This document shows, piece after piece, positions 22,730 to 33,489 of a DNA stretch of 64,000 nt (the stretch's first letter is position 1; every line of letters begins with the position of its first letter). Location: the NCBI RefSeq assembly GCF_002994745.2, contig NC_037094.1, positions 22,917,001-22,981,000 of the forward strand. Direction: 5' to 3'. Both the position numbers and the translations under genes were made by a program. This DNA comes from Rosa chinensis (lineage: Eukaryota > Streptophyta > Magnoliopsida > Rosales > Rosaceae). Under the pieces are notes generated by a model. It saw nothing but the letters and a program-made list of their open reading frames with translations. It searched no databases and had not been told where the DNA came from.

Positions 22730-23217
22730 GAAATAGACTTGTTCCTAGTAGGATATGCAAAACCAAATAAGAGGAGGATTACAAATTCTACAAGCGGAAA
22801 TTTAATTAAAATTGAAAACCAGCGGGACACGTCAACAATGGCCTCACTCCTCTCTCAAAACTCATAAGCTTCTCCTTGCTCCCCTGGCCTTCCCCCTCTA
22901 CGTCTTACCTTAGGAAACGGACTTCACCATTTGCTTCCTGCTGACACATGTCCTCTACACTGGCCTGTGTCCTCTCTCATTGCTTTATTTTTCTCCCGGA
23001 CACCGAAGCAGAGCAAGTTGGATTGAAGAAATTGGAAACCCTACATTTTCTGTTTCTTCCGCCATGTGTTAGTCCCCAACTGAACTTCTCCCTAGCCTCT
23101 CATAGTCTCATACATTTTCTTTCACGATTCAATTCTCACCTACTTTTTCTTTTTCACTCACTCACAGAGTTAGGGATTAGTTCACTCTTTCTGAGCTAGG
23201 GTTTGTTTATTGTGGTA

Positions 23218-26149
23218 ATGTGCATAAATGGAAGAGACGGGTGTGGTAAAGGAAGAGAACCGTTCTTATCTTGCTGTTCGTCTTTTAAGAGTGACGGTGG
23301 TGGTTTTCACTTGATCTCTGTTCATCCCGATGAGCTCAGATTTCCATGTACTTTCTCTAGCTTTCTCTTCCCATATCTTGAACAATGATAATTGAATTGA
23401 ATTGCATAAACAAGAAACCTTGGGCATTTTGTTCTTTGTGGTTATATGCAAATTAGACATTAGATATTATTGATTATTCGAATGTTAAGATCTAGAGAGG
23501 GACTGGAGAGGCTTTTTAAGTTACAATTTGATGGTAGATAGGGTTGAAATAACGTGATCAAAGATCATCGTCTAGGAAGCCATTGGAAGTCATATAGAGG
23601 GTTTTGTTTTAACTCATTTGATACGGTTGTGTATTGCTCGACCTCTCATCGACACTGATTGCTTTCTTATTTAGTAATATTGTGCTTCTCTTGATTAGTT
23701 CACATGCATGGCCTCTGAATTAGTATCGTTTGGGTTTTGAGCTCTTCGTAATTAAGCTTCTTCCTAATCTGCATCTGCAGTGGTTTGAGCTAACTAAGTG
23801 TCAACTTGGCTATAATTGTATGCTTAATACCACTCCCATGGTTACAAGCTAGGTTTTGGTGCGAATTGGGACATAATGAGGTTCTAGCCTGAAATATATG
23901 TAATATGTATATCACTGACTGTGAAACTGTGAATATATGTAATGTATCACTAGAGGTGTAAATATGTAATGGAAACTGGTGATTATATCGATCACTAGTA
24001 GTCCTAGCACAATTTGGAAGCACTATAGGAATAGCTGAATGGGAGTTATAACAGGTGTGTAAATATACCCTGCTAAAGAGTCCCACTAGAAACCACATGA
24101 AAAACTGGTGCGAACAGCAGAGCACATGAAGCTCACTTGCCGATCACAAGTTATCAAAGATATCTTTCTCAAAGTTAAGCAGGTCTTAGATCCATGATTT
24201 AAAAAGTCATGTACAATGCATATGATAATTGCTGCAACTACTAGTCTGCTTGGTCTTTGAAATGTTCCTAACTGAAAGAATTTGTGCTATAGGCAATCTG
24301 ATAACAGCTAATGTACTATAACATGATTTGTTTTATAGTCCAGGCAGGAGTAGTTCACATTCTTGGTTAAGTATTTTCTTCTGTCATAGGATGATTTGTT
24401 TTTTCTTCTTTTTTCCAATACACTTATAGTCTTATATTTTGACATATGTTGATCAGTTGAACTGAAAAAGGAAAGCTTTTGTGATCTAAAAGTTGTCAAT
24501 AATACAGAACACCATGTAGCTTTCAAGGTACCAATTTTGTTTGGTTAATCAGTTTTAATTTTGTCATTGTAAATCTGTTCTGTTCTATTTTTGATTGTTT
24601 CCTCTATTCTCTAGGTTAAAACCAGTGCACCTATGAAGTTCTTTGTACGGCCCAATATGGGGGTTATAAAGGCTCAGGACTCATGTATCATCAGAGGTGT
24701 TACTTGTTACTTGTTATACATTTACAGTTTTCATTTTGCTTTTTAATTATATCGCCTTTACCTCAATAGTACTAAGAAATGTCTGACAACATATGGAGGT
24801 ATCTTAAGATTGCACTGCAACGCAAATGATTTCTCAGTTCTTTAGCTATAACTTGAACGAGAAAAGTAAGAAATTTCTAATAACATATGAAGGTGTTTGG
24901 TATACACTGCCCAGAGGTATATGTCTAAGGGAATACTGTCATATACTCAATTGCGAACTTTTGATCAATGAATTACTATCTGGCTCGGAGCAGTTATAAG
25001 AAAGTTATTAAGATATAGCATGTATCAACAAGTCTTCCAAGTGCCTAATAGTGCTTATCATATTCTTCTTTATTTCTTTAGAAGATTTAATAATACTGGC
25101 TTTTAATTAACTGCTGGGTCTGCACTATGCAGTCAACCTCCGTGGCCAACGAAAATATCCTCCAAATATGGAGTGCAAAGATAAGTTTCTCCTACAGAGC
25201 ACAATAGTGCCTCCAAATTCTGATTTTGATGAGCTTCCAAAATATACCGTAAGAAGTTTGAGTTGGATACTATTCTCTCTCTTTTACTAGGTTCCTTTGT
25301 GATCAGTTTGAAATGGTAGTGACATTGTCCACCAATTAATGTATCACGCAGTTCACCGAGGGAATCGGAAGGACAATAGAGGAATGCAAGTTTAGGGTTG
25401 TGTATATCTATCCGGGTGCAGTTCACCTACAGGTGTGTTTACATTTCCATATTCATGTACACTGCTAGAAAACCTCTAATATTCGATCATCGCCACACTG
25501 CCATATGTGCTTTCTTTCAGTCCATACTGAAAAATTGTAATCTGTTTCCTTGTGAAAGCTCTTCACAGTGGTTATTATATTTGCAATCTTTCTTATTCTT
25601 AATATTTGAAATGTTTTTTTGCTGTAGAATTCTTTGCAGCGCCTGAAGGAAGAAAGAGATTCAGCTGTTAAACAAACACAGATACTTCAAGAGGAACTGG
25701 TCAGTTTATATATAGTTAATTAATTCTTCTTCCTACTCTACACATACAAAAGACTGAGGTAGCTAGTGCTATAACTTACACACAAAAAGACTGAAGTTAA
25801 ATGTTCAAAACAACATTACAAGGAGTTAAGAGAGAGCATCTGTACATTAGCATAACCTTTCTGCAATGAGAGTTTGATCTTTTTTTTTTTTTTTTCTTCA
25901 TACATTCTCAACATGCTTATTAAACAGTACGTATGGGTGAGGTTAATAAGGGCTGAAACAAGTACTGGAAGCTTTATAGTTACATATTTTTAAGTATCAA
26001 AGCCAAGGTAATTATCACTTGCAACTGTCACCACTGACGTCTATTCCATCTCCTTTTCTTCGCAACAGGATATCCTGAAGAGGCAAAGATCTCGGAAAGG
26101 TGACCAAGGCTTTTTCTTCACCTTTGGAATTTCTGTATACTTAATTTAG
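23218..26149 (+). CDS. VAP27-like protein, copy B (altered start, truncated anchor)
   Basis: Exons: about 23,218-23,343, 24,457-24,527, 24,615-24,696, 25,133-25,248, 25,352-25,432, 25,628-25,699 and 26,069-26,149. The MSP domain is complete and all splice sites are canonical. The ATG used in copy C is AAG here (23,288), so translation would have to start further upstream in the same frame (23,218 or 23,203), adding about 23 residues or more. Exon 5 is 12 codons shorter than in copy C. The last exon ends GISVYLI-stop where copy C continues into a full membrane helix, so the ER tail anchor is largely lost. About 95% similar to copy A over exons and introns by eye. It may encode a soluble MSP protein or be a young pseudogene. 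Confidence 0.65.
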
Positions 26150-26560
26150 TACCAATTTCTGTTCAATTTCTATCTCTCACACACACATTTTCTTTTACCA
26201 TTCAATTCGCGCTACTTTTTCTCTCTCTCTCAAACATGTACTTCAGAGGGATTAGTTATCTGTTTTTTTTTTTTTCTGAACTAGGGTTTGTTTTGGTAAT
26301 GTGAATATGGCAGGGTTTGGACAAAGATTCAGATCTTGGTGGTCGTCCATCATGAGTGCCGGTTGTGGTAATCATATGATCTCTGTTCATACCAATGAGC
26401 TCAATTAAGTACCGGAAATGTAGTCACTTAATTATACACACGGTATCAAATCCAAGGTAATAATTACTTGCAACTCTCACCGGCCACTGACGTTCTCTTA
26501 TATCTCCTTTATTTGCTACAGGATATACGGAAGATGCCAAGATATGAGAGTTAAAAGGTA
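26150..26560 (+). pseudogene. Fourth VAP27 remnant (exon 1 plus start of last exon)
   Basis: Directly after copy B the leader and exon 1 occur again. ATGAGTGCCGGTTGTGG at about 26,352 runs into a stop after NELN. At 26,521 a piece similar to the acceptor and start of the last exon (ATACGGAAGATGCCAAGATA) follows. Everything between is deleted. It is a leftover of another tandem copy. Confidence 0.6.
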
Positions 26561-26603
26561 ACCCGGCCCGGGCTTAATTTCTACTCACCCTTAATTTGGA
26601 ATC

Positions 26604-26810
26604 TGTTGAAGGAAAATCAAGTTTAGTGTGCCTTATCAAACTAGGAATAGGAATAGGAGAGAAGGTTCTAGATTTCCCAATCCTACACGGATTGGTATTC
26701 CTTGTAACATTAGATTATGCACTTTGTAATCCCTATATATAGGGCTCCTATTCTCTATAATGAAATACACTTCTCTCATCAATCTCTCTCAATACCAATA
26801 TACTTAAACA
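26604..26810 (+). repeat. 5' LTR of copia element 1
   Basis: 207 bp, TGTTGAAGG...TTAAACA, identical by eye to the 3' LTR. Confidence 0.95.
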
Positions 26811-27665
26811 CGTTATCAGCACGACTCTAGCCATAAAGAAAAAAAAGAAAAAAAAACCCCACAAAACTTCCTTTGCCAAAAATCTGCCGCAAGCACTTGC
26901 CTGCAGCCTTCTGTCTACCTGCGTGCCGACTACCCCAGCAGCCCTGCTGCCTGCCTTCCCTGCGCGCCCGTGCGTCTGCAGCCCCGCGTCGCTGCCCTGC
27001 TGCTCCTGCAGCTCTGCCGCACATCTGCTGCCCCGCGCACACCTGCCCCCGCAGCCCGTACGCACACCTGCGTTCGCTGCTGCCTTGCCCGCAACAACTG
27101 CTGCCCCGCGCACATCTGCGCACGCTGCTGCCCCGCCTACGCACCCGTGCACCTGCAGCCCTACACCACTACTGCTGCCCCTGCAGTTTGCCTCCGCTAC
27201 TCCTGTACCACTACTACCACCGCAGCCCCTGCTGCCCCGCATTCGCTGCACGCTTCTACTCGGATTGCTTCGCTCCATCACGCCTGCATCGACACGCGCG
27301 TGATCCAAAACCAAAAAGTAAGTATCCAAAAGCGTAAGTTTTAAAGTTCCTAAATTGAAATTTCTTCTTTTCTCGGGGACTTAAAAACCTCCCTTCTTCT
27401 TCATCCCACCTTTCATAGAACGTGGGTTCGATTCAATGCGGAATCGTGGGGATTCACGCAATTAACGAACTAAGAGCGTTCGTAAGACTTCGGACTAAGA
27501 GCGTCCGCAAGCATCGATTTATGACCTTATAAACATCATTGTTTCGGTCTAATCCAATTTTCTTGGAAATCGATTTCTTGGTAGCATAGCTCGGAAATCT
27601 TAAATATTTAGTTGTCGTGGAAGTTTTAACTCCGAAACTAATATATTTCTTCTTCTTATTTCAGG
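26811..27665 (+). other. Untranslated leader of copia element 1
   Basis: Begins with the putative primer binding site. A strongly C- and GC-rich CTGC-type stretch (26,890-27,300) gives open frames in many registers on both strands; these are compositional and not genes. The motif TTTTCTCGGGGACTT near 27,369 is shared with the leader of element 2. Confidence 0.75.
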
Positions 27666-28778
27666 ATGTCGAAACTTGACTTCCCTGCACTTACCTCAAC
27701 TGGCTCGGACTATCATAGTTGGGCCACGGATGTTGAGCACCATCTCACTTCAAAAGGGATCCTACCCTTAATTCAAGCTCCTAATCCTACTCTCATATTT
27801 GAGCGTACGGCTACGAACAATGCCACCGCCCTCATCTTGATGAGGCGCCACATGGATAAATCACTCCGACTGGAGTACATGGCAATCAAGGATGCTAGAG
27901 AATTATGGGTCGCGCTAGAAGAGCGATTTGGTAATATCAAGGATACCCTCCTCCCTGACTTGAAAGTTCAATGGGGCAATCTACGATTCGCCGACTTCAA
28001 GTCTGTAGCTGAATATAATTCAGAAGTTCTACGCCTCAAAACCATGTTGGGGTTCTGTGGACAACCCGTCACAGAGCAAGAACTAATTGAGAAAACTCTC
28101 TCCACCTTCCCCGTCTCAGCAATTTTGCTCTCAAAGCAATATCGAACAGAATTCGATACTAGACGGATCACGAGATTTCATCAGCTCATTACTATTATGT
28201 CTGTAGCTGAAAAACATGATAATATCCTCGTGAAGAATTATAATTCAAGGCCTATCGGAACTAAGAGCGTTCATGAGGCGAATTATAATAATGCACCCAA
28301 AGGAGGGCGCAAGGAGCGGAACCCTAAGAATAAGGGACACAACGGACGTTCTGGTCCATATAACCGCCCTACAAAGGAAGGTACTCGTCAGAATGAAGGA
28401 CGATCACGTGGCAATACATGGCAACGTGGGAGAGGAGGCCGTGGGGCTCCAGGACATGGAGGAACCACCCAGGGCCGTGGGAATGGCGCCAACTCCTATG
28501 GGGGACGCCACCCAAGTGCAAACAATGCACCTCAATTAAAGGGAGGAAATCACAATGACATGTGTCATCGATGTGGATCTAGTGAGCACTGGTTCAAACA
28601 ATGCAACGCAAGCAAACAATTGGCTGCGCATTACAAGGCATTTAGAGACTTCAGAGAGCATGAAGCCAATTTTGCCGAAAATATAGAAGAAGATGGTGAT
28701 GATGCCGACGTCAATCTCACCATAGCGGACTTCAAATCTGACAAAGAATTGCACAAGGATGCTGCAGATTTTGATTAG
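27666..28778 (+). CDS. gag: Copia element 1 Gag (nucleocapsid polyprotein)
   Basis: 370 residues. The N-terminal two thirds is the plant copia Gag fold (UBN2-like), from DYHSWATDVEHHL to the AEKHDNILVKNY segment. A basic Gly/Arg/Asn-rich region and one CCHC zinc knuckle (CHRCGSSEHWFKQC, about residues 300-313) follow, then an acidic tail. Gag packages the element RNA into cytoplasmic virus-like particles. Unlike most copia elements, the frame ends in a stop 379 bp before pol. The ATG at 27,666 is the first in the frame and is directly preceded by TTTCAGG, so a spliced leader is possible. Confidence 0.93.
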   Translation: MSKLDFPALTSTGSDYHSWATDVEHHLTSKGILPLIQAPNPTLIFERTATNNATALILMRRHMDKSLRLEYMAIKDARELWVALEERFGNIKDTLLPDLKVQWGNLRFADFKSVAEYNSEVLRLKTMLGFCGQPVTEQELIEKTLSTFPVSAILLSKQYRTEFDTRRITRFHQLITIMSVAEKHDNILVKNYNSRPIGTKSVHEANYNNAPKGGRKERNPKNKGHNGRSGPYNRPTKEGTRQNEGRSRGNTWQRGRGGRGAPGHGGTTQGRGNGANSYGGRHPSANNAPQLKGGNHNDMCHRCGSSEHWFKQCNASKQLAAHYKAFRDFREHEANFAENIEEDGDDADVNLTIADFKSDKELHKDAADFD

Positions 28779-29157
28779 TATAGTCCTTTACTTTTCCAAG
28801 AATTATGTAATGGCTATTATGCCTTAAATCAATAAAATGACTTATTGTATTAACTCTTTCCCTCTAGGCGTACTCAAGAGTACTTGTGATGTCTAGGCAA
28901 GGTTTGATCTGAGAGAACGGTTTTAAAAGTGAGCAACGCTCCACCAAAATCTCGCCTTACCTTACCTGGTCACAACTAAATTGAAATTACCGAAAGGATT
29001 GAGTGACTACGATTTGTCTACGGTTTGATTTTTATATTGGATTAGATTTTGGTCAAGAAACTTTGATGTAATCATTGGCTATCATTAATAAAGTATCGAC
29101 TTATTTTATTCAAATGTCTTGGACATATTCTAAATTCGAACTTTATTATTTTTCAGT
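28779..29157 (+). promoter_or_regulatory. Gag-pol spacer with AATAAA signals and acceptor-like site
   Basis: A 379 bp AT-rich spacer with AATAAA at 28,831-28,836 and 29,087-29,092. It ends in TTATTATTTTTCAG at 29,156, one base before the pol ATG. The second half is homologous to the spacer after gag in element 2, which also has AATAAA (36,234-36,239). The layout suggests a short polyadenylated gag mRNA and perhaps a spliced pol mRNA; this is inference. Confidence 0.5.
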
Positions 29158-32100
29158 ATGTTTCCCGGAGAGCTCGAATGCCTCGTGGATAGTGCCACTA
29201 CACATACCATCCTTCGAAACAGGCAGCTATTCCTATGGATGGCGCCTACTCGATCTTCTGTGACTACGATGGCTGGACCATCTCAATTGATTCATGGTCG
29301 AGGACCAGCTCAATTTATGTTGCCTAATGGCACTACTTTGAATGTCACCGAAGCCCTTTATGCTCCTAGGGCAGGAAGAACCCTATTGAGCTTCAAAGAT
29401 ATAAGAGCCAATGGTTTTCATGTGGAAACACATTGTGAGAATGGACAAGAGTTCCTTTGCATCACCTCTAATGACTACGGACATAAACGAGTATTAGAGA
29501 AACTTATGTGTCGCTCTAGTGGGTTGTATGCAACCACTATTCGAGTCATTGAATCCAACCATGTCATGAGAGATGATTTATGGGATTCCGACACGTATAG
29601 GCTTTGGCACGACCGTTTGGGACACCCAGGTCGTGACATGATGATCCGTATATTAAAGACTTCACACGGACATCCCTTTTTCAGAACGAAAAGAAGTAAA
29701 ACTCGGTTTTTGGACACCGAAGGAACCCCTGCGCCTCACGGCGCCGTTCACCCCCAAATCCGGCCATCCTTGGCTGGCGCCGCCTTCCCCCTGCGGCCTC
29801 AGGGTGGCATTGACGCCACCAAGGGTCCTTTGTCTCCAACTTTTACTTCTAAGGTCACTTGTGACTTTGTGGCTCAACCAAAATCCTCATTGGTTGTTTC
29901 TAAAGCCCATCATTCGTTCTGCAAAGCCTGCTCTTTAGCAAAGTTAGGATCAAGACCATCCTATGCAAAGGACACCAAGGAAAATATACCATTCTTGCAA
30001 AGAATTCAAGGTGATATTTGTGGACCTATTCAACCACCATGCGGACCATTTAGATATTTTATGGTGTTGGTTGATGCATCGACACGCTGGTCACATGTCA
30101 TGCTATTGTCCACAAGGAACGCTGCATTTGCTAAACTCCTAGCACAAATCATTAAGTTACGGGCTCACCACCCTGATCATCCCATTAAGTCTATAAGATT
30201 AGACAATGCTGGGGAGTTTACATCAAAGACTTTTGATGATTATTGCATGTCCATTGGGATTGATGTTGAACATCCTGTTCCTCATGTTCATACCCAAAAT
30301 GGTCTCGCAGAAGCCACCATTAAACGACTACAAATGGTTGCTCGAGCATTGGTGATGCGCACCAATCTCCCTATTTCTGCTTGGGGCTATGCAATATTGC
30401 ATGCAGCTGTGCTTATTCGTCTGAGGCCCACTGCCACCCAACCCTTCTCTGCGTCCCAGATGGTTACTGGGTATGAGCCTGATGTCTCACACTTACGCAT
30501 ATTTGGGTGTGCGGTCTATGTGCCTATTGCGCCGCCACAGCGCTCCAAAATGGGTCCTCAAAGACGATTAGGCCTTTATGTTGGATATGATTCTCCAACG
30601 ATTATCCGCTACATAGAACCCTTGACAGGCGATCTCTTTACCGCTAGATTTGCGGATTGTCACTTCGATGAGACAGTCTTCCCATCGTTAGGGGGAGATA
30701 AGAACATCAATGTTCAACAGGAACGACCGGAATTGTCGTGGTCTGTCCCCACTCTGTCTCATCTTGATCCCCGAACCGCACAGTCTGAAATTGAAGTGCG
30801 GAGAATTCTCGATCTTCAGAACGTAGCAGAATCGATGCCTGATGCGTTTTCTGATATCGCTAAAGTGACGAGATCACACATACCTGCTGCAAACGTGCCT
30901 GCAAGGATTGATGTCCCTAAAACTAGAGGACATGACGCTAACTCAAGAGGATTTGAGCATGGCGCCAACGTCCCCTCTCACAGTGATGGTGACGTTGTGG
31001 CTAGGCCCATGGCTCCTGCCAGGAAGCGCGGGAGGCCTATAGGTTCGATGGATTCTCGCCCAAGAAAGAAAGCGAGTTTGGCACAGAATAATCCATTAAT
31101 CATCGATATAAATAATCCATCTCATGAGAATATTCCGGATTATGGTTATGTCCAAGAGACATCATTGGGGGACGCTCCAATGTCAGAACCAACTCCAGAG
31201 AATAGAGAGATCTCCATAAATTACACTAGTGTACATGAGATGATGGATAGAAATTCTATGGCGATTGATGATGCATTTGCATATCATATTGCGAAAGGGA
31301 TTATAGAATATGATGATATCGAACCTCGCTCTGTTGAAGAATGTCAACGAAGAGCAGATTGGCCTAAATGGAAAGATGCGATCCAGGTTGAATTGGATTC
31401 ACTAACAAAGAGACAGGTATTTGGGCCTGTAACGCAGACACCCCCAAGTGTAAAGCCTGTTGGCCATAAATGGGTCTTTGTTAGAAAGCGTAATGAGAAA
31501 AATGAGGTGGTAAGATATAAAGCCCGCCTTGTGGCGCAAGGTTTCTCACAACGCCCTGGAATCGACTACGAGGAGACATATTCTCCCGTAATGGACGTTA
31601 TAACGTTCCGCTACCTTGTCAGTTTGGTAGTTTCCGAAAAACTTGACATGCAGCTTATGGATGTGGTTACAGCATATCTCTATGGGGATCTAGATTCAGA
31701 GATATATATGAAGGTTCCAGATGGACTTCAATTACCCAAATCAAGTGGCTCTAAACCACGGAGCGCGTTTTCAATAAGATTAAAACGCTCACTATATGGA
31801 TTAAAACAATCCGGACGGATGTGGTATAACCGTCTAAGTGACTACTTGATTGGGAAGGGATATATTAACAATGAAATATGCCCATGCGTGTTCATTAAAA
31901 GAACAAGTTCCGGATTTGCAATCGTAGCAGTTTATGTCGATGACATGAACCTAATTGGAACTCTAGATGAGTTAAAGGAAACTGCTAATTACTTGAAATC
32001 CGAATTTGAGATGAAAGATCTTGGGAAAACACGGTTTTGTCTCGGTTTAGAACTCGAGCACCGTAGTGATGGAATCTTGATCCATCAGTCTGCATATACT

Positions 32101-33084
32101 CAGAAAATTCTAAGGCGCTTTAATGAAGATAAAGCAAAGCCTGCAAGTACTCCCATGATCGGCCGTAGTCTTGAGCCCGGAAAAGATCCGTTTCGTCCAA
32201 GGGATGAGGACGAAGAACCCCTAGAGGCCGAAGTGCCCTATTTAAGTGCAATAGGCGCATTATTGTACTTAGCTCAATGCACAAGACCGGATATCTCATT
32301 CGCAGTGAACTTGTTAGCTAGACATAGCTCTGCGCCAACACGCCGCCATTGGATTGGTATAAAGACAATCTTTCGATACCTAAGAGGTACGATTGATATG
32401 GGCTTATTCTATCCCTACAGAGAGAAAAGGAATGACGGAAAATTGGGATCGGACCCAAAAAGGCAAAACGCCCCCGTCCATGGAATGGCCGCCGGCCATG
32501 TTGCCGGCGCCGGCGCCGCCGCCGCTCATGGTGGCCGGCGTCCTCCTATCTCCCTCCATCAAAACGACAATGATGTCTTGATGGGCTTTGCTGATGCAGG
32601 GTACCTCTCTGACCCTCACAAAGGTCGCTCCCAAACAGGTTATGTCTTTACCATGGGAAGCACTGCGATATCTTGGAGGTCTACGAAACAGACCCTTGTT
32701 GCTACTTCCTCAAATCATGCAGAGATTATTGCTCTACATGAAGCTGTACGTGAATGTGTATGGTTAAGGTCTGTAATTCGACACATTCAAGGAAGTTGTG
32801 GTTTGAAGTCTACCACAGATGAACCTACATGCATTTATGAGGATAATGCAGCTTGTATTGAACAAATGAAGTTAGGTTTCATCAAGGGTGACAACACCAA
32901 GCATATATCGCCTAAGTTCTTTTATAATCAGCAACAACAATCACTTCTAAAGATTGAAGTGAATCAAATCCGATCAGAGGATAATGTAGCGGACTTATTC
33001 ACTAAGTCGTTACCTAAATCCACCTTCGAGAAACATGTGAAGAGCATCGGATTGAGAAAGTTATCCGAACTCCCACGATTGTAG
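29158..33084 (+). CDS. pol: Copia element 1 Pol: protease, integrase, reverse transcriptase, RNase H
   Basis: 1,308 residues in one unbroken frame, in copia order. The aspartic protease has LVDSATTH near residue 13. The HHCC integrase zinc region starts LWHDRLGHPG near residue 150 and ends CKAC near 258. The integrase core has Asp in GDICG near 286, Asp in LDNAGEF near 348 and Glu in NGLAE near 383. The reverse transcriptase starts about residue 731, with active site YVDDM near 925. RNase H has FADAGYLSD near 1,142 and YEDNAA near 1,230. The zinc region and the RT-RNase H link carry unusual GC-rich extra segments (about 29,700-29,860 and 32,440-32,570). All catalytic residues are present, so the copy may be active. 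Confidence 0.95.
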   Translation: MFPGELECLVDSATTHTILRNRQLFLWMAPTRSSVTTMAGPSQLIHGRGPAQFMLPNGTTLNVTEALYAPRAGRTLLSFKDIRANGFHVETHCENGQEFLCITSNDYGHKRVLEKLMCRSSGLYATTIRVIESNHVMRDDLWDSDTYRLWHDRLGHPGRDMMIRILKTSHGHPFFRTKRSKTRFLDTEGTPAPHGAVHPQIRPSLAGAAFPLRPQGGIDATKGPLSPTFTSKVTCDFVAQPKSSLVVSKAHHSFCKACSLAKLGSRPSYAKDTKENIPFLQRIQGDICGPIQPPCGPFRYFMVLVDASTRWSHVMLLSTRNAAFAKLLAQIIKLRAHHPDHPIKSIRLDNAGEFTSKTFDDYCMSIGIDVEHPVPHVHTQNGLAEATIKRLQMVARALVMRTNLPISAWGYAILHAAVLIRLRPTATQPFSASQMVTGYEPDVSHLRIFGCAVYVPIAPPQRSKMGPQRRLGLYVGYDSPTIIRYIEPLTGDLFTARFADCHFDETVFPSLGGDKNINVQQERPELSWSVPTLSHLDPRTAQSEIEVRRILDLQNVAESMPDAFSDIAKVTRSHIPAANVPARIDVPKTRGHDANSRGFEHGANVPSHSDGDVVARPMAPARKRGRPIGSMDSRPRKKASLAQNNPLIIDINNPSHENIPDYGYVQETSLGDAPMSEPTPENREISINYTSVHEMMDRNSMAIDDAFAYHIAKGIIEYDDIEPRSVEECQRRADWPKWKDAIQVELDSLTKRQVFGPVTQTPPSVKPVGHKWVFVRKRNEKNEVVRYKARLVAQGFSQRPGIDYEETYSPVMDVITFRYLVSLVVSEKLDMQLMDVVTAYLYGDLDSEIYMKVPDGLQLPKSSGSKPRSAFSIRLKRSLYGLKQSGRMWYNRLSDYLIGKGYINNEICPCVFIKRTSSGFAIVAVYVDDMNLIGTLDELKETANYLKSEFEMKDLGKTRFCLGLELEHRSDGILIHQSAYTQKILRRFNEDKAKPASTPMIGRSLEPGKDPFRPRDEDEEPLEAEVPYLSAIGALLYLAQCTRPDISFAVNLLARHSSAPTRRHWIGIKTIFRYLRGTIDMGLFYPYREKRNDGKLGSDPKRQNAPVHGMAAGHVAGAGAAAAHGGRRPPISLHQNDNDVLMGFADAGYLSDPHKGRSQTGYVFTMGSTAISWRSTKQTLVATSSNHAEIIALHEAVRECVWLRSVIRHIQGSCGLKSTTDEPTCIYEDNAACIEQMKLGFIKGDNTKHISPKFFYNQQQQSLLKIEVNQIRSEDNVADLFTKSLPKSTFEKHVKSIGLRKLSELPRL

Positions 33085-33282
33085 CAATCAGGGGGAGATA
33101 TCGACATCAGGGGGAGTTATGATGTCTACATGTTCGATCTCGAAGAGTGAAGGACGTGTTGTGCTCTTTTTGTCCTTCGACCAGGATTATTTTTGTCCCA
33201 CAGGGTTTTTGTTACCTGGCAAGGTTTTTAACGAGGCAACGGATGAAGCGTCACCACCAAGTTTGAGCGGCACAAGGGGGAG

Positions 33283-33489
33283 TGTTGAAGGAAAATCAAG
33301 TTTAGTGTGCCTTATCAAACTAGGAATAGGAATAGGAGAGAAGGTTCTAGATTTCCCAATCCTACACGGATTGGTATTCCTTGTAACATTAGATTATGCA
33401 CTTTGTAATCCCTATATATAGGGCTCCTATTCTCTATAATGAAATACACTTCTCTCATCAATCTCTCTCAATACCAATATACTTAAACA
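33283..33489 (+). repeat. 3' LTR of copia element 1
   Basis: 207 bp, preceded by the polypurine tract at about 33,275-33,282 and followed by the target duplication GAATC. Confidence 0.95.

Larger units (their letters stand above)
26604..33489 (+). mobile_element. Ty1-copia retrotransposon 1, apparently intact
   Basis: Full element of 6,886 bp with 207 bp LTRs (26,604-26,810; 33,283-33,489) that look identical, flanked by GAATC on both sides (26,599-26,603; 33,490-33,494). The likely primer site CGTTATCAGCACGA follows the 5' LTR, and the purine tract AAGGGGGAG precedes the 3' LTR. Gag and pol frames are both open. The LTR holds a TATATATA promoter motif near 26,734. Identical LTRs point to a very recent insertion. 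Confidence 0.95.

Noticed and set aside
22209..22867. Arg/Pro/Ser-rich open frames
   Set aside because: GC-rich 5' part of the LINE-like retroposon, open in several frames at once.
26748..27344. Several overlapping open frames of 100-190 codons on both strands in the copia leader
   Set aside because: Caused by a CTGC/GC-rich composition with few stops; no domain, no codon structure, and they lie in the untranslated leader.
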